From Phaeobacter sp. HF9A (GTDB lineage Bacteria > Pseudomonadota > Alphaproteobacteria > Rhodobacterales > Rhodobacteraceae), in contig NZ_JAATOX010000023.1 of NCBI RefSeq assembly GCF_011806385.1, forward strand, positions 1-42,888: DNA of 42,888 nucleotides, written 5' to 3'. Below are positions 17,052-25,587 of this stretch, piece by piece. The position numbers and the translations under genes were made by a program. Each line of letters begins with the position of its first letter. Within the stretch, counting starts at the first letter, position 1. The notes under the pieces are model-generated. The model saw nothing but the letters and a program-made list of their open reading frames with translations, ran no database searches and was not told where the DNA came from.

Positions 17052-17120
17052 AGCGCAAGATCGCCAAGCGGCGGGCGGCAAGCGCATCAACTCAGCAGTA
17101 TATCGGCGCGACCCTGCGGA

Positions 17121-17414
17121 TCAAACCTCCGCAACGCCGCAGGTGGCCATAGCTTTCAGGCTTTTTAGCAAAGGTTCGGCCTGGCTCTGCGCAACATGGA
17201 CGCGGAACCTGTGCTCATCCCCGAACCTGTAGAGAAACACGCCAAGGCCGAAGAGCGCCCTGGCGACCGACGCCGATGGCACCTCCAGGCTCACCTCCGA
17301 GCCGCGCCTTAGCGTGTCGCCCTGAAAGCCCTGATAGGACTTGCCATCAAATGAGAAATGCAGCGGCTTTGCCCGGTCGATCAGGCCAGCGCGGTCGGTG
17401 CGATGCGAGGTCAT
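17121..17414 (-). pseudogene. soxA-soxG deletion remnant (sarcosine oxidase alpha N-terminus fused to gamma C-terminus)
   Basis: A 97-aa in-frame fusion. Residues 1 to about 36 (including GLIDRAKPLHFSFDGKSYQG and GDTL) are the start of the sarcosine oxidase alpha subunit, SoxA, normally about 1000 aa. From about residue 38 the text changes to the C-terminal end of the gamma subunit, SoxG (VPSASVARALFGLGVFLYRF, then FRVHVAQSQAEPLLKSL). The junction lies near 17301-17306. Its ATG overlaps the soxD stop by 4 bp, exactly as an intact soxA would. The simplest reading is a deletion of roughly 3.4 kb joining soxA to soxG, leaving beta and delta without the NAD/THF-binding alpha subunit. The hybrid is unlikely to work as either subunit. 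Confidence 0.82.
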
Positions 17415-17677
17415 TCCGCCCCCTCTCTCAGAGAGCGGGCCCCCAGCACATCCATCGTGACGCTGTCGCGCTCCATGACAAACAGCTCGGAACAGGGCAG
17501 ATGCATCCAAACCTCATGCACCGCGCCTTTCTCGTTGCGTTGCGCGTAGAGATAGCTCGCCCACTCCTTGGCAGACACAGCCTCGGTTGTCGTCGGTCTG
17601 GCCTTGCCCAACTCGCCGGCGAAGTGAAACTCGGTCTCGTTGCGGGGGCCACAAAAGGGGCATGGAAAAATCTGCAC
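17411..17677 (-). CDS. soxD: Sarcosine oxidase delta subunit
   Basis: An 88-aa protein starting MQIFPCPFCGPRNETEFHF. The zinc-binding knuckle C6-x2-C9 is present, with H59 and C62 in EVWMHLPC as likely further ligands, followed by the family's FVMERD stretch. Length fits SoxD, the small zinc-bearing subunit of heterotetrameric sarcosine oxidase, which converts sarcosine to glycine with formation of methylene-tetrahydrofolate. It lies 9 bp after soxB and overlaps the truncated soxA start. The gene itself looks intact, although its partner alpha subunit is lost at this locus. It could only work with subunits encoded elsewhere. Confidence 0.9.
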   Translation of the reverse strand: MQIFPCPFCGPRNETEFHFAGELGKARPTTTEAVSAKEWASYLYAQRNEKGAVHEVWMHLPCSELFVMERDSVTMDVLGARSLREGAE

Positions 17678-17686
17678 GGGCCTCTC

Positions 17687-18937
17687 CTAATGTGCGATGC
17701 CGGACGCGGCACCCTCGTCAATGAGGTGCCCCGTCTCGAAACGGGCACGGTCAAAGGGGCGGCTGATCTCGTGATGCGCGCCAGTCGCAAGGAGATGCGC
17801 GAAGAGATAGCCGCCCGCCGGGATCGCCTTGAACCCACCCGTCCCCCAGCCGCAATTGAGGTAGAGACCATCCAGCCCCGAGGGCCCCAGTATCGGCGAG
17901 CTGTCCGGCGTCACATCCACAATTCCCGCCCAGTGGCGCAGCAGCTTGACCGAGGCGAGCGCAGGCATCATTTCAACAAGACCGGCCAGCACGGTTTCCT
18001 GCACCGGCAGATTGCCGCGCTGCCCGTAGGACGGGACACGGTCCAGGCCACCGCCGATCACCAGCCCACCCTTGTCGGACTGGCTGAGATAGGTCCCGAA
18101 TGGCGGACAAAGAACAACCGTGTCCAGAACGGGCTTCAGGGGTTCGGATACGAAGGCCTGCAAGGCGTAAGAGGTGATCGGTAAATCGACACCGGCCATG
18201 TCGGCGATCACCGATGAATGCCCCGCCACTGCCGCACCGACCACGCCGGCCCTGATGTCGCCTTTTGAGGTCCGCACCCCGATGCAGCGCCCGCCTTCGG
18301 TCAGCAGATCCAGCACCTCGCAATTCTGGATGATGTCCACGCCCCGTGCATCTGCCGCCCGCGCGTAGCCCCAGGCGACCGCATCGTGGCGCCCGGTTCC
18401 CGCACGCGGCTGCGAGACGCCACCGTGAATCGGAAAGCGCATGTCGGGGCCGAAATTCAGCAGGGGCGCGCGCTTGCGAACCTGATCGCGGGTCAGCAGT
18501 TCCGCATCGACACCGTTCAGCCGCATCGCGTTGACCTGCCGCGCGGCCATCTCCATCTCGGGCTCGGAATGGCAGGTCGCCAGCATACCACGCTGTGAAA
18601 ACATGACGTTGTAGTTCAGTTCACGCGACAGGGTCTCGTAGAGTTTGACCGACAGGTCATAGAGCGCGGCACTTTCGGGATAGAAATAGTTCGAGCGGAT
18701 CACGGTTGTATTGCGCCCGGTGTTCCCACCGCCAAGCCCCCCCTTCTCGATCACCGCGACATTGGTCACACCGTGGGTCCTGGCAAGATAGTAGGCCGTT
18801 GCCAGACCGTGCCCGCCTCCGCCGATGATCACCACATCATAGGCGGCTCTTGGCGTGGGCGTCCGCCAGGCCTTGCTCCAGCCGGTCTGCCCGCGCAGAC
18901 CTTCGCGAAAGACGGAAAAGGCGGAATAGCGGGTCAT
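17687..18937 (-). CDS. soxB: Sarcosine oxidase beta subunit
   Basis: A 416-aa flavoprotein of normal SoxB length. It starts MTRYSAFSVFREGLRG and has the dinucleotide-binding motif VVIIGGGGHGLATAYYLAR (about 35-53), GGNTGRNTTVIRSNYF after it, and GGVSQPRAGTGRHDAVAWGY, which contains the region where the histidyl-FMN link lies in this family. The C-terminal part has DSSPILGPSGLDGLYLNCGW. SoxB oxidises sarcosine and passes electrons to FMN and oxygen within the alpha-beta-gamma-delta complex. It overlaps the tetR stop by 4 bp. All core motifs are intact, but alpha and gamma are destroyed downstream, so the complex cannot be assembled from this operon. Confidence 0.92.
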   Translation of the reverse strand: MTRYSAFSVFREGLRGQTGWSKAWRTPTPRAAYDVVIIGGGGHGLATAYYLARTHGVTNVAVIEKGGLGGGNTGRNTTVIRSNYFYPESAALYDLSVKLYETLSRELNYNVMFSQRGMLATCHSEPEMEMAARQVNAMRLNGVDAELLTRDQVRKRAPLLNFGPDMRFPIHGGVSQPRAGTGRHDAVAWGYARAADARGVDIIQNCEVLDLLTEGGRCIGVRTSKGDIRAGVVGAAVAGHSSVIADMAGVDLPITSYALQAFVSEPLKPVLDTVVLCPPFGTYLSQSDKGGLVIGGGLDRVPSYGQRGNLPVQETVLAGLVEMMPALASVKLLRHWAGIVDVTPDSSPILGPSGLDGLYLNCGWGTGGFKAIPAGGYLFAHLLATGAHHEISRPFDRARFETGHLIDEGAASGIAH

Positions 18938-19605
18938 TGCTGGCTTAGTCCGCCGACAAATGCACGGAACTCCGCCAGCGCATCAGGATCCGGCTCGGCC
19001 CCCGTGAACCCGCGCAGGTAGCCCTCGATCCGCGACAACCTCGCGTCCATCGGCTCACGGACCTCAAGCGCGTGATAGCCAAGCTGCATGTAGTAGAGAA
19101 TGCGAGCACGGGTATCGGCGTCATTCGCGGGATAGCCGAAGCGCGCGAACATGGCGCTGACCGCCTGCAATCGCGTCGCGTCGGCGGCGTCGATGCGCTG
19201 GCGCACGCCGCCATCCCGGCGCGACCATTCACGGACCGCGAAATCCAGGCCGCGATCAAACAGATTGGGATCAATGAAGCAACGAAAGAAGTTGCAAACG
19301 CCTTCGGTGATAGATTCGGCAGGCGCGGCCACGCTTTCGACGATAGTGCGCGTGTTGCGATTCTCCCAGTCATCCAGCAAGTCGGCGAGCAGGTGTTTCC
19401 GGCTTTTGAAATAGCCGTAAAAGCTGGAGCGCGACACCTCCAGCCGCGCGCCGAGAGCCTGCACCTTGACCTCGCCCACGCCATCGCTGACCAGCACGTC
19501 GCGCGCGACATTCAGCCAATCCTCCCGGGTGACCTTCACGTGCCCCACAAGCGGTTCCTTGCTCGGATCATCGCGGTGCAAGAGCGGGGTGATACGTGCG
19601 GTCAT
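18934..19605 (-). CDS. TetR/AcrR family transcriptional regulator
   Basis: A 223-aa regulator. The N-terminal helix-turn-helix spans about residues 25-75, with VQALGARLEVSRSSFYGYFK as recognition region and RKHLLADLLDDWE after it. The remainder is helical ligand domain. It lies inside the operon, 2 bp after mttB and overlapping soxB by 4 bp, so it is probably autoregulated. The palindromes at 23628-23643 and 23661-23676, upstream of the first gene of this operon, have the length and symmetry of TetR operators and are its likely targets. The effector may be a methylated glycine or betaine-like compound. Confidence 0.9.
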   Translation of the reverse strand: MTARITPLLHRDDPSKEPLVGHVKVTREDWLNVARDVLVSDGVGEVKVQALGARLEVSRSSFYGYFKSRKHLLADLLDDWENRNTRTIVESVAAPAESITEGVCNFFRCFIDPNLFDRGLDFAVREWSRRDGGVRQRIDAADATRLQAVSAMFARFGYPANDADTRARILYYMQLGYHALEVREPMDARLSRIEGYLRGFTGAEPDPDALAEFRAFVGGLSQQ

Positions 19606-19606
19606 C

Positions 19607-21157
19607 TTAACTCTCCGGCGGTGCGCCGCCCTCGGCGGTGCGTTTGTCGATGAAGGCCCTTAGCTGTTCGAGCCGATCCGGCGGGATCATCGTCTGTTCA
19701 GGCTTGGCCAGGATGCTTTCCCAGACCTCCGTCGCCCGGGTATTGGCATCGCGCGAACCGCGTTCGGTCCATGTTCCGAAGTTGGCATAATCATGCACGA
19801 TGGGTTCGTAGAACTCTGTATTATAGCGCTCCATCGTCTGCGGCGCGGCAAAGAAATGGCCCTGTGGCGCAACCTGAGACAATGCGTTGGCAAAGCCGAT
19901 CTCATCCGTGCCTGCCTTGTTGCCCGCGCAAAGCTCGGCCACCATGTTCAGCACTTCGACATCGGTGACGATTTTTTCATAGGACACCGTCAGCCCGCCT
20001 TCAAGCCAGCCTGCCGAATGGATGACAACCGTCGCCCCGGAGAGCAGACAGCCCCACAAGCCCATCTGGTTCTCGTTCGCGGCCTGTGCGTCGTTGACGT
20101 TTGATGCAGAACCGGCTGCCGACCGCCAGGGCAGCCCTAGCATCCGCGCCATCTGACCCGCGGCCAGCGACGCCTGAAATTGCGTCGGCGTCCCAAAGGC
20201 GGGAGCGCCTGATTTCATGTCAACGTTGGACGTGAAGGTGCCATAGCAGACCGGCGCGCCCGGGCCGGCCAGTTGTGTCAGCGTGATCGCCGCCAGGCAT
20301 TCCGCATGGCTCAGCGTGATTGCGCCCGCCACGGTAATCGGGGCCATCGCCCCCATCAGCGTGAAGGGGGTGACGATGCAAAGCTGACCGTGGCGCGCAA
20401 AGTCGATCAGCCCCTGCGCCATGGGAACATCGAGTGTCCGGGGCGAGTTGGTGTTGATGACCGTATAGGCATGCGCGCCTGCCTTAAACTCCTCCTCCGA
20501 CAGACCGCGCGCAATGCGCAGCATCTCGAAATTGTCCAGGGCCTGCGGCGTGCCACGTGAGAAGAGGAAGGGGAACTTGTCGGTTCTTTCTGCCTGCGTC
20601 AGCAAGGTGAAGTAATGACGCAGATGGGTCGGCACGTCCTGAGGCTCAACCGACGGCGACATCATCTGGAAGACGTCAAAATGATGCGACATGCGGGCCA
20701 GGTCAGTGAAGTCCTGCGCCGACCCGGGGCGGCGTCCGCGCCGCAGATCGGTGGCATGGGGCGCACCCGCTCCGGGTTGGAAGGCCAGCGCGCCCAGCTC
20801 CAGCACGATGTCGCGCTCGGCTGTGCCAGCGTGGCAGTGGATGGATTTCGGCGCACTGGCAATCGCCGCCTCGACAATCTCGCGCCCGATATAGACCATG
20901 TCGCCGTCGACGCGGGCCCCGGCGGCGGCATAGAGCTTGACCGCCTCCGGCAAAAGGACGCGCATGCCCAGGTCTTCGAGCATCCGCAGCGCCGTTTCGT
21001 GCATGTTCGCGGCTTCGTCGTCGGAAAACACCGACATGACCGGAAACGGATTGCGCAACTGGCGATAATTGACCGTCCGTTTTGAGGCAGGCGGCGTGCC
21101 ATCACCGCGACCGCGCCGCTTTCTTGAACGTGGCTGTGCTGGTGTTTTGGTCGTCAT
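19607..21157 (-). CDS. MttB-family (trimethylamine methyltransferase-like) protein without pyrrolysine
   Basis: A 516-aa member of the MttB superfamily. A basic low-complexity N-terminus (residues 1-30) is followed by the barrel, with ETALRMLEDLGMRVLLPEAV near the start and PITVAGAITLSHAECLAAIT in the middle. The frame is read through without an in-frame amber codon, so this is a non-pyrrolysine homologue. Relatives include glycine betaine:corrinoid methyltransferases and many proteins of marine alphaproteobacteria whose reaction is unproven. No corrinoid-protein gene lies next to it. It overlaps the dehydrogenase gene upstream by 4 bp, which supports a role in demethylating the same amine. 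Confidence 0.87.
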   Translation of the reverse strand: MTTKTPAQPRSRKRRGRGDGTPPASKRTVNYRQLRNPFPVMSVFSDDEAANMHETALRMLEDLGMRVLLPEAVKLYAAAGARVDGDMVYIGREIVEAAIASAPKSIHCHAGTAERDIVLELGALAFQPGAGAPHATDLRRGRRPGSAQDFTDLARMSHHFDVFQMMSPSVEPQDVPTHLRHYFTLLTQAERTDKFPFLFSRGTPQALDNFEMLRIARGLSEEEFKAGAHAYTVINTNSPRTLDVPMAQGLIDFARHGQLCIVTPFTLMGAMAPITVAGAITLSHAECLAAITLTQLAGPGAPVCYGTFTSNVDMKSGAPAFGTPTQFQASLAAGQMARMLGLPWRSAAGSASNVNDAQAANENQMGLWGCLLSGATVVIHSAGWLEGGLTVSYEKIVTDVEVLNMVAELCAGNKAGTDEIGFANALSQVAPQGHFFAAPQTMERYNTEFYEPIVHDYANFGTWTERGSRDANTRATEVWESILAKPEQTMIPPDRLEQLRAFIDKRTAEGGAPPES

Positions 21158-23568
21158 GACGCACCTCGCATTGCCGTGCCTTGCGGATCGTAGGGCGAGG
21201 CCGCGATCACCCGCGCCGGGCGTTCTGCGCCCACGATATGCACGGCCAGATTGGTTCCCGCGTCGGCTGCCGCCCGGTCGACCATGGCCAGGGCCAGCGA
21301 TTTTCCGACGGTGTGGCCATAGCCGCCCGAGGTGACAAACCCCACCAGCGCGCCATCCTTCCAGACCGGTTCGTATCCGCTGGCCTCGGCATCCTGCGCG
21401 TCGATTTCCAGTGTGACGATAACCGTCTCGGGGCCGTCCCCGCCCCGTTCTTTCAGCGCTGCATCACGGCCGATGAAGTCCGGTTTCGTCCAATCAATCC
21501 AGCGGTCCATACCCGTCTGTGCTGGCGTGTAGCCTTGGGTGAATTCGGCGTTCCAGATGCCAAAACTTTTCTCCAGCCGCAGGCTGAGCAAGGCATTGAA
21601 GCCGACTTCCCTGAGGCCCAGCTCCGCCCCCGCCGCCAGCAGCGTCTTGCGCAGCGTGATATGTTCAGCGGCAGTGCAGTGAATTTCATAGCCAAGTTCA
21701 CCGGTGACCGAGAGCCGTCCCACCTTGGCACGGATCAGTCCGACATCGAACGTGCCACAGCCCATGAATGGCAGGTCCGCAATTGGCCCGTCTGTCAGCT
21801 TTTCCAATACTTTGAGGCTGTTCGGTCCCGACAGGCTGAACCCCACCGTCGCGTCGGCTATGTCGCGCAGGATCACGCCGTCGTCCATGTGATCCTGGAA
21901 CCAGCGCATATGCCATTCGCGCAGGTAGTAGCTGCCCATGATCCACCAGCTGCCGTCGCCCCAGTTGAACACCGTGAGGTCGCCCTTGAGCTTGCCCTCA
22001 GGTGACAACATCGGGGCCAGTTTCGCGCGACCGGGCTTTGGCAGTTTGGACGCCATGATCCGGTTGAGCCAGGCCTCTGCACCAGGTCCAGAAACCTCGA
22101 ACCGTGAAAAGCCCGAAATGTCGAGCAGCCCGACGGCCTCTCGCACGGCCTTGCATTCCGCAGCGACGATGGCGTGCGCATTGGACCGCTTGAGCGTGGG
22201 CACCTCCTCGAAATCCGCAGAGGGCGCAAAATACAAGGGCACCTCCAGCCCCCAGCTTGCGCCCCAGCGGCACCCCGCCGCTGACATATCGGAATAGGCC
22301 GGCGCCGTCTTCAGCGGGCGCCCCGCGGGCAGCTGTTCATTCGGGTAGGTCATCACGAAACGACGGGTGTAGAACTGGCCGGTGGTTTCCTTGATGTATT
22401 GCTTGTTCTCGGCGAAGGGACCGAAACGCGCGACATCCATTCCGAAGACGTCAGCCTCCGGCTCACCGTGGATAATCCACTCGGCCAGCGACTTGCCGAC
22501 CCCGCCGCCCTGAAGGAACCCGGCCATCACGCCACAGGCACACCAATAGCCCGGCTTGCCACGCACCGGCCCCACCAGCGGGTTGCCGTCGGGCGCAAAG
22601 GTGAAGGCGCCGTTGACCCATGTCTTGACGCCCACGTTCTGAAGCGCGGGATAGCGTTCAAACCCCAGGATCAATTCCTTTTCGATCCGGTCCGGGTCCT
22701 CCTGCTGCAACTCGAATCCGTACTCCCACGGGGCGCCGTCCATCATCCAATGCTGGTGGTCGATCTCGTAAATGCCCAGCAGCATCCCCTGCTGATCCTG
22801 CCGCATATAGGTGAACCCTTCGAGATCGACCGTCATCGGCATTTCCTTGTCGAGCGCGGCCACCTCGGGGATCGTGTCAGAGATCAGGTAGTGGTGGTTC
22901 AGCGGCGAGACCGGCAATTCGATCCCTGCCATGCGGCCAACCTGCTTGGCCCAGAGACCCGCAGCGTTGATCACATGTTCGGTGTGGATCGTGCCTTTTT
23001 CGGTGACGACATCCCAGCCATCAGCGGTCTGGATCAGCTCCAGCACGCGGTTGTTCTCGATCACCTCGGCGCCGCGTTTCTTGGCGGCCCCCGCGTAGGC
23101 ATGCACGGTGCCGGTGGTGTCGACATAGCCTTCGCGATCCGCATACATGCCGCCGAGGATGCCATGGGTGGACATCAGCGGATTCAGTTCTCCGGCTTCC
23201 TTTGGGGTGATCAGATGCACGTCGTCGATGCCAATCGACTGGAAGGTGCGGTAAGCCGATTGCAGCCATTCCCAACGGTCGGGCGTGCCCGCCAGCGTCA
23301 TGCCGCCTGTCATATGCATCCCGACAGACTGTCCTGATTCCTTTTCGATCTCGCTGAGCAAATCGATGGTGTAGGACTGCAAGACAGCGATGTTGGGGTC
23401 CGCGTTCAGCGCGTGAAAACCGCCAGCAGCGTGCCAGCTGGACCCTGCCGTGAGCACCTTGCGCTCGATCAGGCAGACATCAGACCAGCCGAATTTTGCC
23501 AAATGATACAACACCGAAGCGCCGACGACGCCTCCGCCAATAACAACGGCACGGTAGTGAGACTTCAT
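21154..23568 (-). CDS. FAD-dependent dimethylglycine/sarcosine dehydrogenase-like protein with GcvT domain
   Basis: An 804-aa two-part enzyme. I take the ATG at 23568 (MKSHYRAVVIGGGVVGASVL), which has GAGGAG upstream. Residues 1 to about 400 are the DAO-type FAD domain, with the GxGxxG turn and the SSWHAAGG motif that carries covalent FAD in this family. The rest is an FAO-M linker and a GcvT-like tetrahydrofolate domain (about 420-800), ending YGHTVGKSLALAMV. Such enzymes oxidatively remove an N-methyl group and pass formaldehyde to tetrahydrofolate. It heads the six-gene operon and faces two TetR-type operators. With SoxA/SoxG lost, it may be the only working demethylase here. Confidence 0.9.
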   Translation of the reverse strand: MKSHYRAVVIGGGVVGASVLYHLAKFGWSDVCLIERKVLTAGSSWHAAGGFHALNADPNIAVLQSYTIDLLSEIEKESGQSVGMHMTGGMTLAGTPDRWEWLQSAYRTFQSIGIDDVHLITPKEAGELNPLMSTHGILGGMYADREGYVDTTGTVHAYAGAAKKRGAEVIENNRVLELIQTADGWDVVTEKGTIHTEHVINAAGLWAKQVGRMAGIELPVSPLNHHYLISDTIPEVAALDKEMPMTVDLEGFTYMRQDQQGMLLGIYEIDHQHWMMDGAPWEYGFELQQEDPDRIEKELILGFERYPALQNVGVKTWVNGAFTFAPDGNPLVGPVRGKPGYWCACGVMAGFLQGGGVGKSLAEWIIHGEPEADVFGMDVARFGPFAENKQYIKETTGQFYTRRFVMTYPNEQLPAGRPLKTAPAYSDMSAAGCRWGASWGLEVPLYFAPSADFEEVPTLKRSNAHAIVAAECKAVREAVGLLDISGFSRFEVSGPGAEAWLNRIMASKLPKPGRAKLAPMLSPEGKLKGDLTVFNWGDGSWWIMGSYYLREWHMRWFQDHMDDGVILRDIADATVGFSLSGPNSLKVLEKLTDGPIADLPFMGCGTFDVGLIRAKVGRLSVTGELGYEIHCTAAEHITLRKTLLAAGAELGLREVGFNALLSLRLEKSFGIWNAEFTQGYTPAQTGMDRWIDWTKPDFIGRDAALKERGGDGPETVIVTLEIDAQDAEASGYEPVWKDGALVGFVTSGGYGHTVGKSLALAMVDRAAADAGTNLAVHIVGAERPARVIAASPYDPQGTAMRGAS

Positions 23569-23627
23569 GGCATTCTCCTCAAACTCTGCGCGGCGCGCGT
23601 CGGTTGTATCATTCACAACTTGCTTTT

Positions 23628-23643
23628 TGGACACTGATGTCCA
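23628..23643. promoter_or_regulatory. TetR-type operator 1, TGGACA-N4-TGTCCA
   Basis: A perfect 6+4+6 inverted repeat lies 60 bp ahead of the dehydrogenase start, in the divergent promoter region shared with the solute-binding protein gene. A second copy follows 33 bp away. The operon-encoded TetR protein is the likely binder (inference). Confidence 0.7.
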
Positions 23644-23660
23644 TTATCTAGAAACACCAT

Positions 23661-23676
23661 TAGACACCAATGTCCA
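23661..23676. promoter_or_regulatory. TetR-type operator 2, TAGACA-N4-TGTCCA
   Basis: It has the same geometry as operator 1 with one mismatch in the left arm. It lies 66 bp ahead of the solute-binding protein start, so each divergent gene has an operator at a similar distance. Confidence 0.65.
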
Positions 23677-23741
23677 ACAAAAAATATCGGGACTAAATCC
23701 AAACAAGAAACGCCAAGACAACGACGACAGGGAGACCAAAG

Positions 23742-25370
23742 ATGACATCAAAGAAACTGCATCCTGCGGTACAGATGTACGCGCAGGAGTATCAATCCGG
23801 CCAACTCTCGCGGCGGGAGTTTCTCTCGCGCGCAACCATGTTGGGCCTCAGCGCGACGGCAGCCTATGGGCTGATCGGGATCGCCTTGCCCGGCAAGGCC
23901 AGCGCTCAGGCAACCAGGGGCGGGACATTGCGCGTCAATATGGAAACCAAGGCAATGAAAGAGCCGCGCCTTTGGGACTGGAGCGAATATGCCAACTTCT
24001 GCCGAGGCTGGCTCGATTACCTGGCCCTGTTCAATCGCGACGGCAGCGTGACCGGTGGCCTGATCGAATCTTGGGAGGCCAATGACGATGCGACGCAATA
24101 CACGTTGCACCTACGCCCGGGCGTCACCTGGAACAACGGAGATGCGTTTGGCCCCGAGGATGTGATCCACAACTTCGAACTTTGGGCTGATGGCACCGTC
24201 GAGGGCAACTCGATGGCCTCGCGTGTCGCGGCCTTGCAGGACCCGGAGACGAAAATGCTGCGCGATGGTGCTGTCGTGGCGATTGATGACCTGACGGTAC
24301 AACTCAACTTGAACAGCCCCGATATCAGCATCATGGCGGCGCTTTCGGACTATCCCGCCGCCGTCGTCCACCGCAGCTTTGTCGCTGGCAGCAATCCGAT
24401 CGAATCGCCGATCGGCACCGGCGCATATCTGCCCGAAAGCTACGAGGTCGGGGTCAAAGGCGTGCTTGTGCGAAATCCGCACCATAACTACTGGCGTGAA
24501 GGGGGATGGCTTGACCGGATCGAGTTCATCGACCTTGGAACGGATCAAAACGCCCTTGCCGCTGCCGCCGAGGGGGACGAAATCGACCTGACCTACCGCA
24601 CCGACAGCGACTATGTCGATGTGTTCAACGCGATCGGATGGACACCGAGCGAGGTGGTCACCGCCAACACGCTCGCGGTCCGGTTCAACCAACGGTCGGC
24701 TCCCTACGACAATCTCGACGTCCGGCGCGGCATCCAGATGATGGTCGACAACCAGACCGTGCTTGAACTCGGTATCGACGGGCTTGGTCTGCTGGGGGAA
24801 AATCATCACGTCTGCCCAATTCACCCAGAATACGCAAAGCTGCCCCCGCTTGAATTTGACGCGGCAAAGGGCGCGTCGTTGGTCGCCGATTCCGGACATG
24901 CCGACACCGAATTCGAGATCATCTCCAGCGACACCGACTGGCAAAAGAACACCTGTGACGTGGTGGCGGCGCAGATGCGAGACGCCGGGCTGAACGTCAA
25001 GCGGACCATCCTTCCCGGCGCGACGTTCTGGAACGACTGGTTGAAATATCCGTTCTCCGCCACCGAATGGGGCCCGCGCCCCTTGGGCATCCAGATGATG
25101 GCATTGGCATATAAATCCGATGCAGCGTGGAACGAAACGGGCTTTTCCAATGCCGAATTTGATAGCTTGCTGGAAAAAGGGCTGTCGGTTGCCGATGTCG
25201 ATGCGCGGCGCGAGATTATGGCGAAAATTGAAAAAATCATGCAGGATGAAGGCGTTGTCATCCAAGCCTTCTGGCGATCAGTGTTCAACCACTCCAATGG
25301 CAAGTTTGCGAATGTCGACGTGCATCCCTTCTATGAACTCTTCCTACACGACATTCATCTGATCGGCTGA
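23742..25370 (+). CDS. ABC transporter solute-binding protein, family 5, Tat-exported
   Basis: A 542-aa periplasmic protein of the dipeptide/oligopeptide (DppA/OppA) binding class. A twin-arginine signal (LSRREFLSRATMLGLSATAA, cut near ASAQA) directs folded export. The mature part has the family pattern TLRVNMETKAMKEPRLWDWS and VTWNNGDAFGPEDVIHNFEL, and the typical C-terminal region with EKIMQDEGVVIQAFWRSVF. Proteins of this class also bind opines, betaines and nickel complexes. It is divergent from the demethylation operon with operators between, so its ligand is probably an N-methylated compound. No permease or ATPase genes follow; a strong terminator does. The rest of the importer must be elsewhere or has been lost. 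Confidence 0.9.
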   Translation: MTSKKLHPAVQMYAQEYQSGQLSRREFLSRATMLGLSATAAYGLIGIALPGKASAQATRGGTLRVNMETKAMKEPRLWDWSEYANFCRGWLDYLALFNRDGSVTGGLIESWEANDDATQYTLHLRPGVTWNNGDAFGPEDVIHNFELWADGTVEGNSMASRVAALQDPETKMLRDGAVVAIDDLTVQLNLNSPDISIMAALSDYPAAVVHRSFVAGSNPIESPIGTGAYLPESYEVGVKGVLVRNPHHNYWREGGWLDRIEFIDLGTDQNALAAAAEGDEIDLTYRTDSDYVDVFNAIGWTPSEVVTANTLAVRFNQRSAPYDNLDVRRGIQMMVDNQTVLELGIDGLGLLGENHHVCPIHPEYAKLPPLEFDAAKGASLVADSGHADTEFEIISSDTDWQKNTCDVVAAQMRDAGLNVKRTILPGATFWNDWLKYPFSATEWGPRPLGIQMMALAYKSDAAWNETGFSNAEFDSLLEKGLSVADVDARREIMAKIEKIMQDEGVVIQAFWRSVFNHSNGKFANVDVHPFYELFLHDIHLIG

Positions 25371-25389
25371 GGCATCTGAAGCACAGCAA

Positions 25390-25421
25390 GAGAAAGGGCC
25401 GCCTCGTTGCGGCCCTTTCTC
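25390..25421 (+). terminator. Rho-independent-type terminator after the solute-binding protein gene
   Basis: A perfect 13-bp stem (25390-25402 with 25409-25421) and a 6-nt loop lie 19 bp after the stop codon. The stem's right arm ends in CCCTTTCTC and is followed by GTCTT. Confidence 0.85.
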
Positions 25422-25481
25422 GTCTTGAGCGCCCTGGGCTCGGGCCTCCTCCGCACAGCTGCTGCCGCCCTCTCATCCCAT

Positions 25482-25520
25482 AAGAGAGCCGTAACTCTCC
25501 AAAGAGATCCACGCCTCTCC
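25482..25520 (+). promoter_or_regulatory. Tandem 19-bp repeats upstream of the precursor-like gene
   Basis: Two copies of AAGAGA-n-CC-n4-CTCTCC start at 25482 and 25502, exactly 20 bp apart. Each is also an imperfect inverted repeat (GAGA...TCTC). They lie 68-106 bp ahead of the ATG at 25588. The spacing of about two helical turns suggests cooperative binding of an activator; the SARP-like or LuxR-like regulators nearby are candidates (inference). Confidence 0.5.
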
Positions 25521-25587
25521 TTTGCCGGGGCGAAAACAGAGTTGCCAGAACACTGGCGCAGTTTTCAAACCGACAAAGGATTACCAA

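Noticed and set aside
19607-21157. Pyrrolysine-containing trimethylamine methyltransferase
   Set aside because: No in-frame amber codon is read through, and no pyrrolysine or corrinoid-protein genes are near; it is a non-pyrrolysine MttB homologue.
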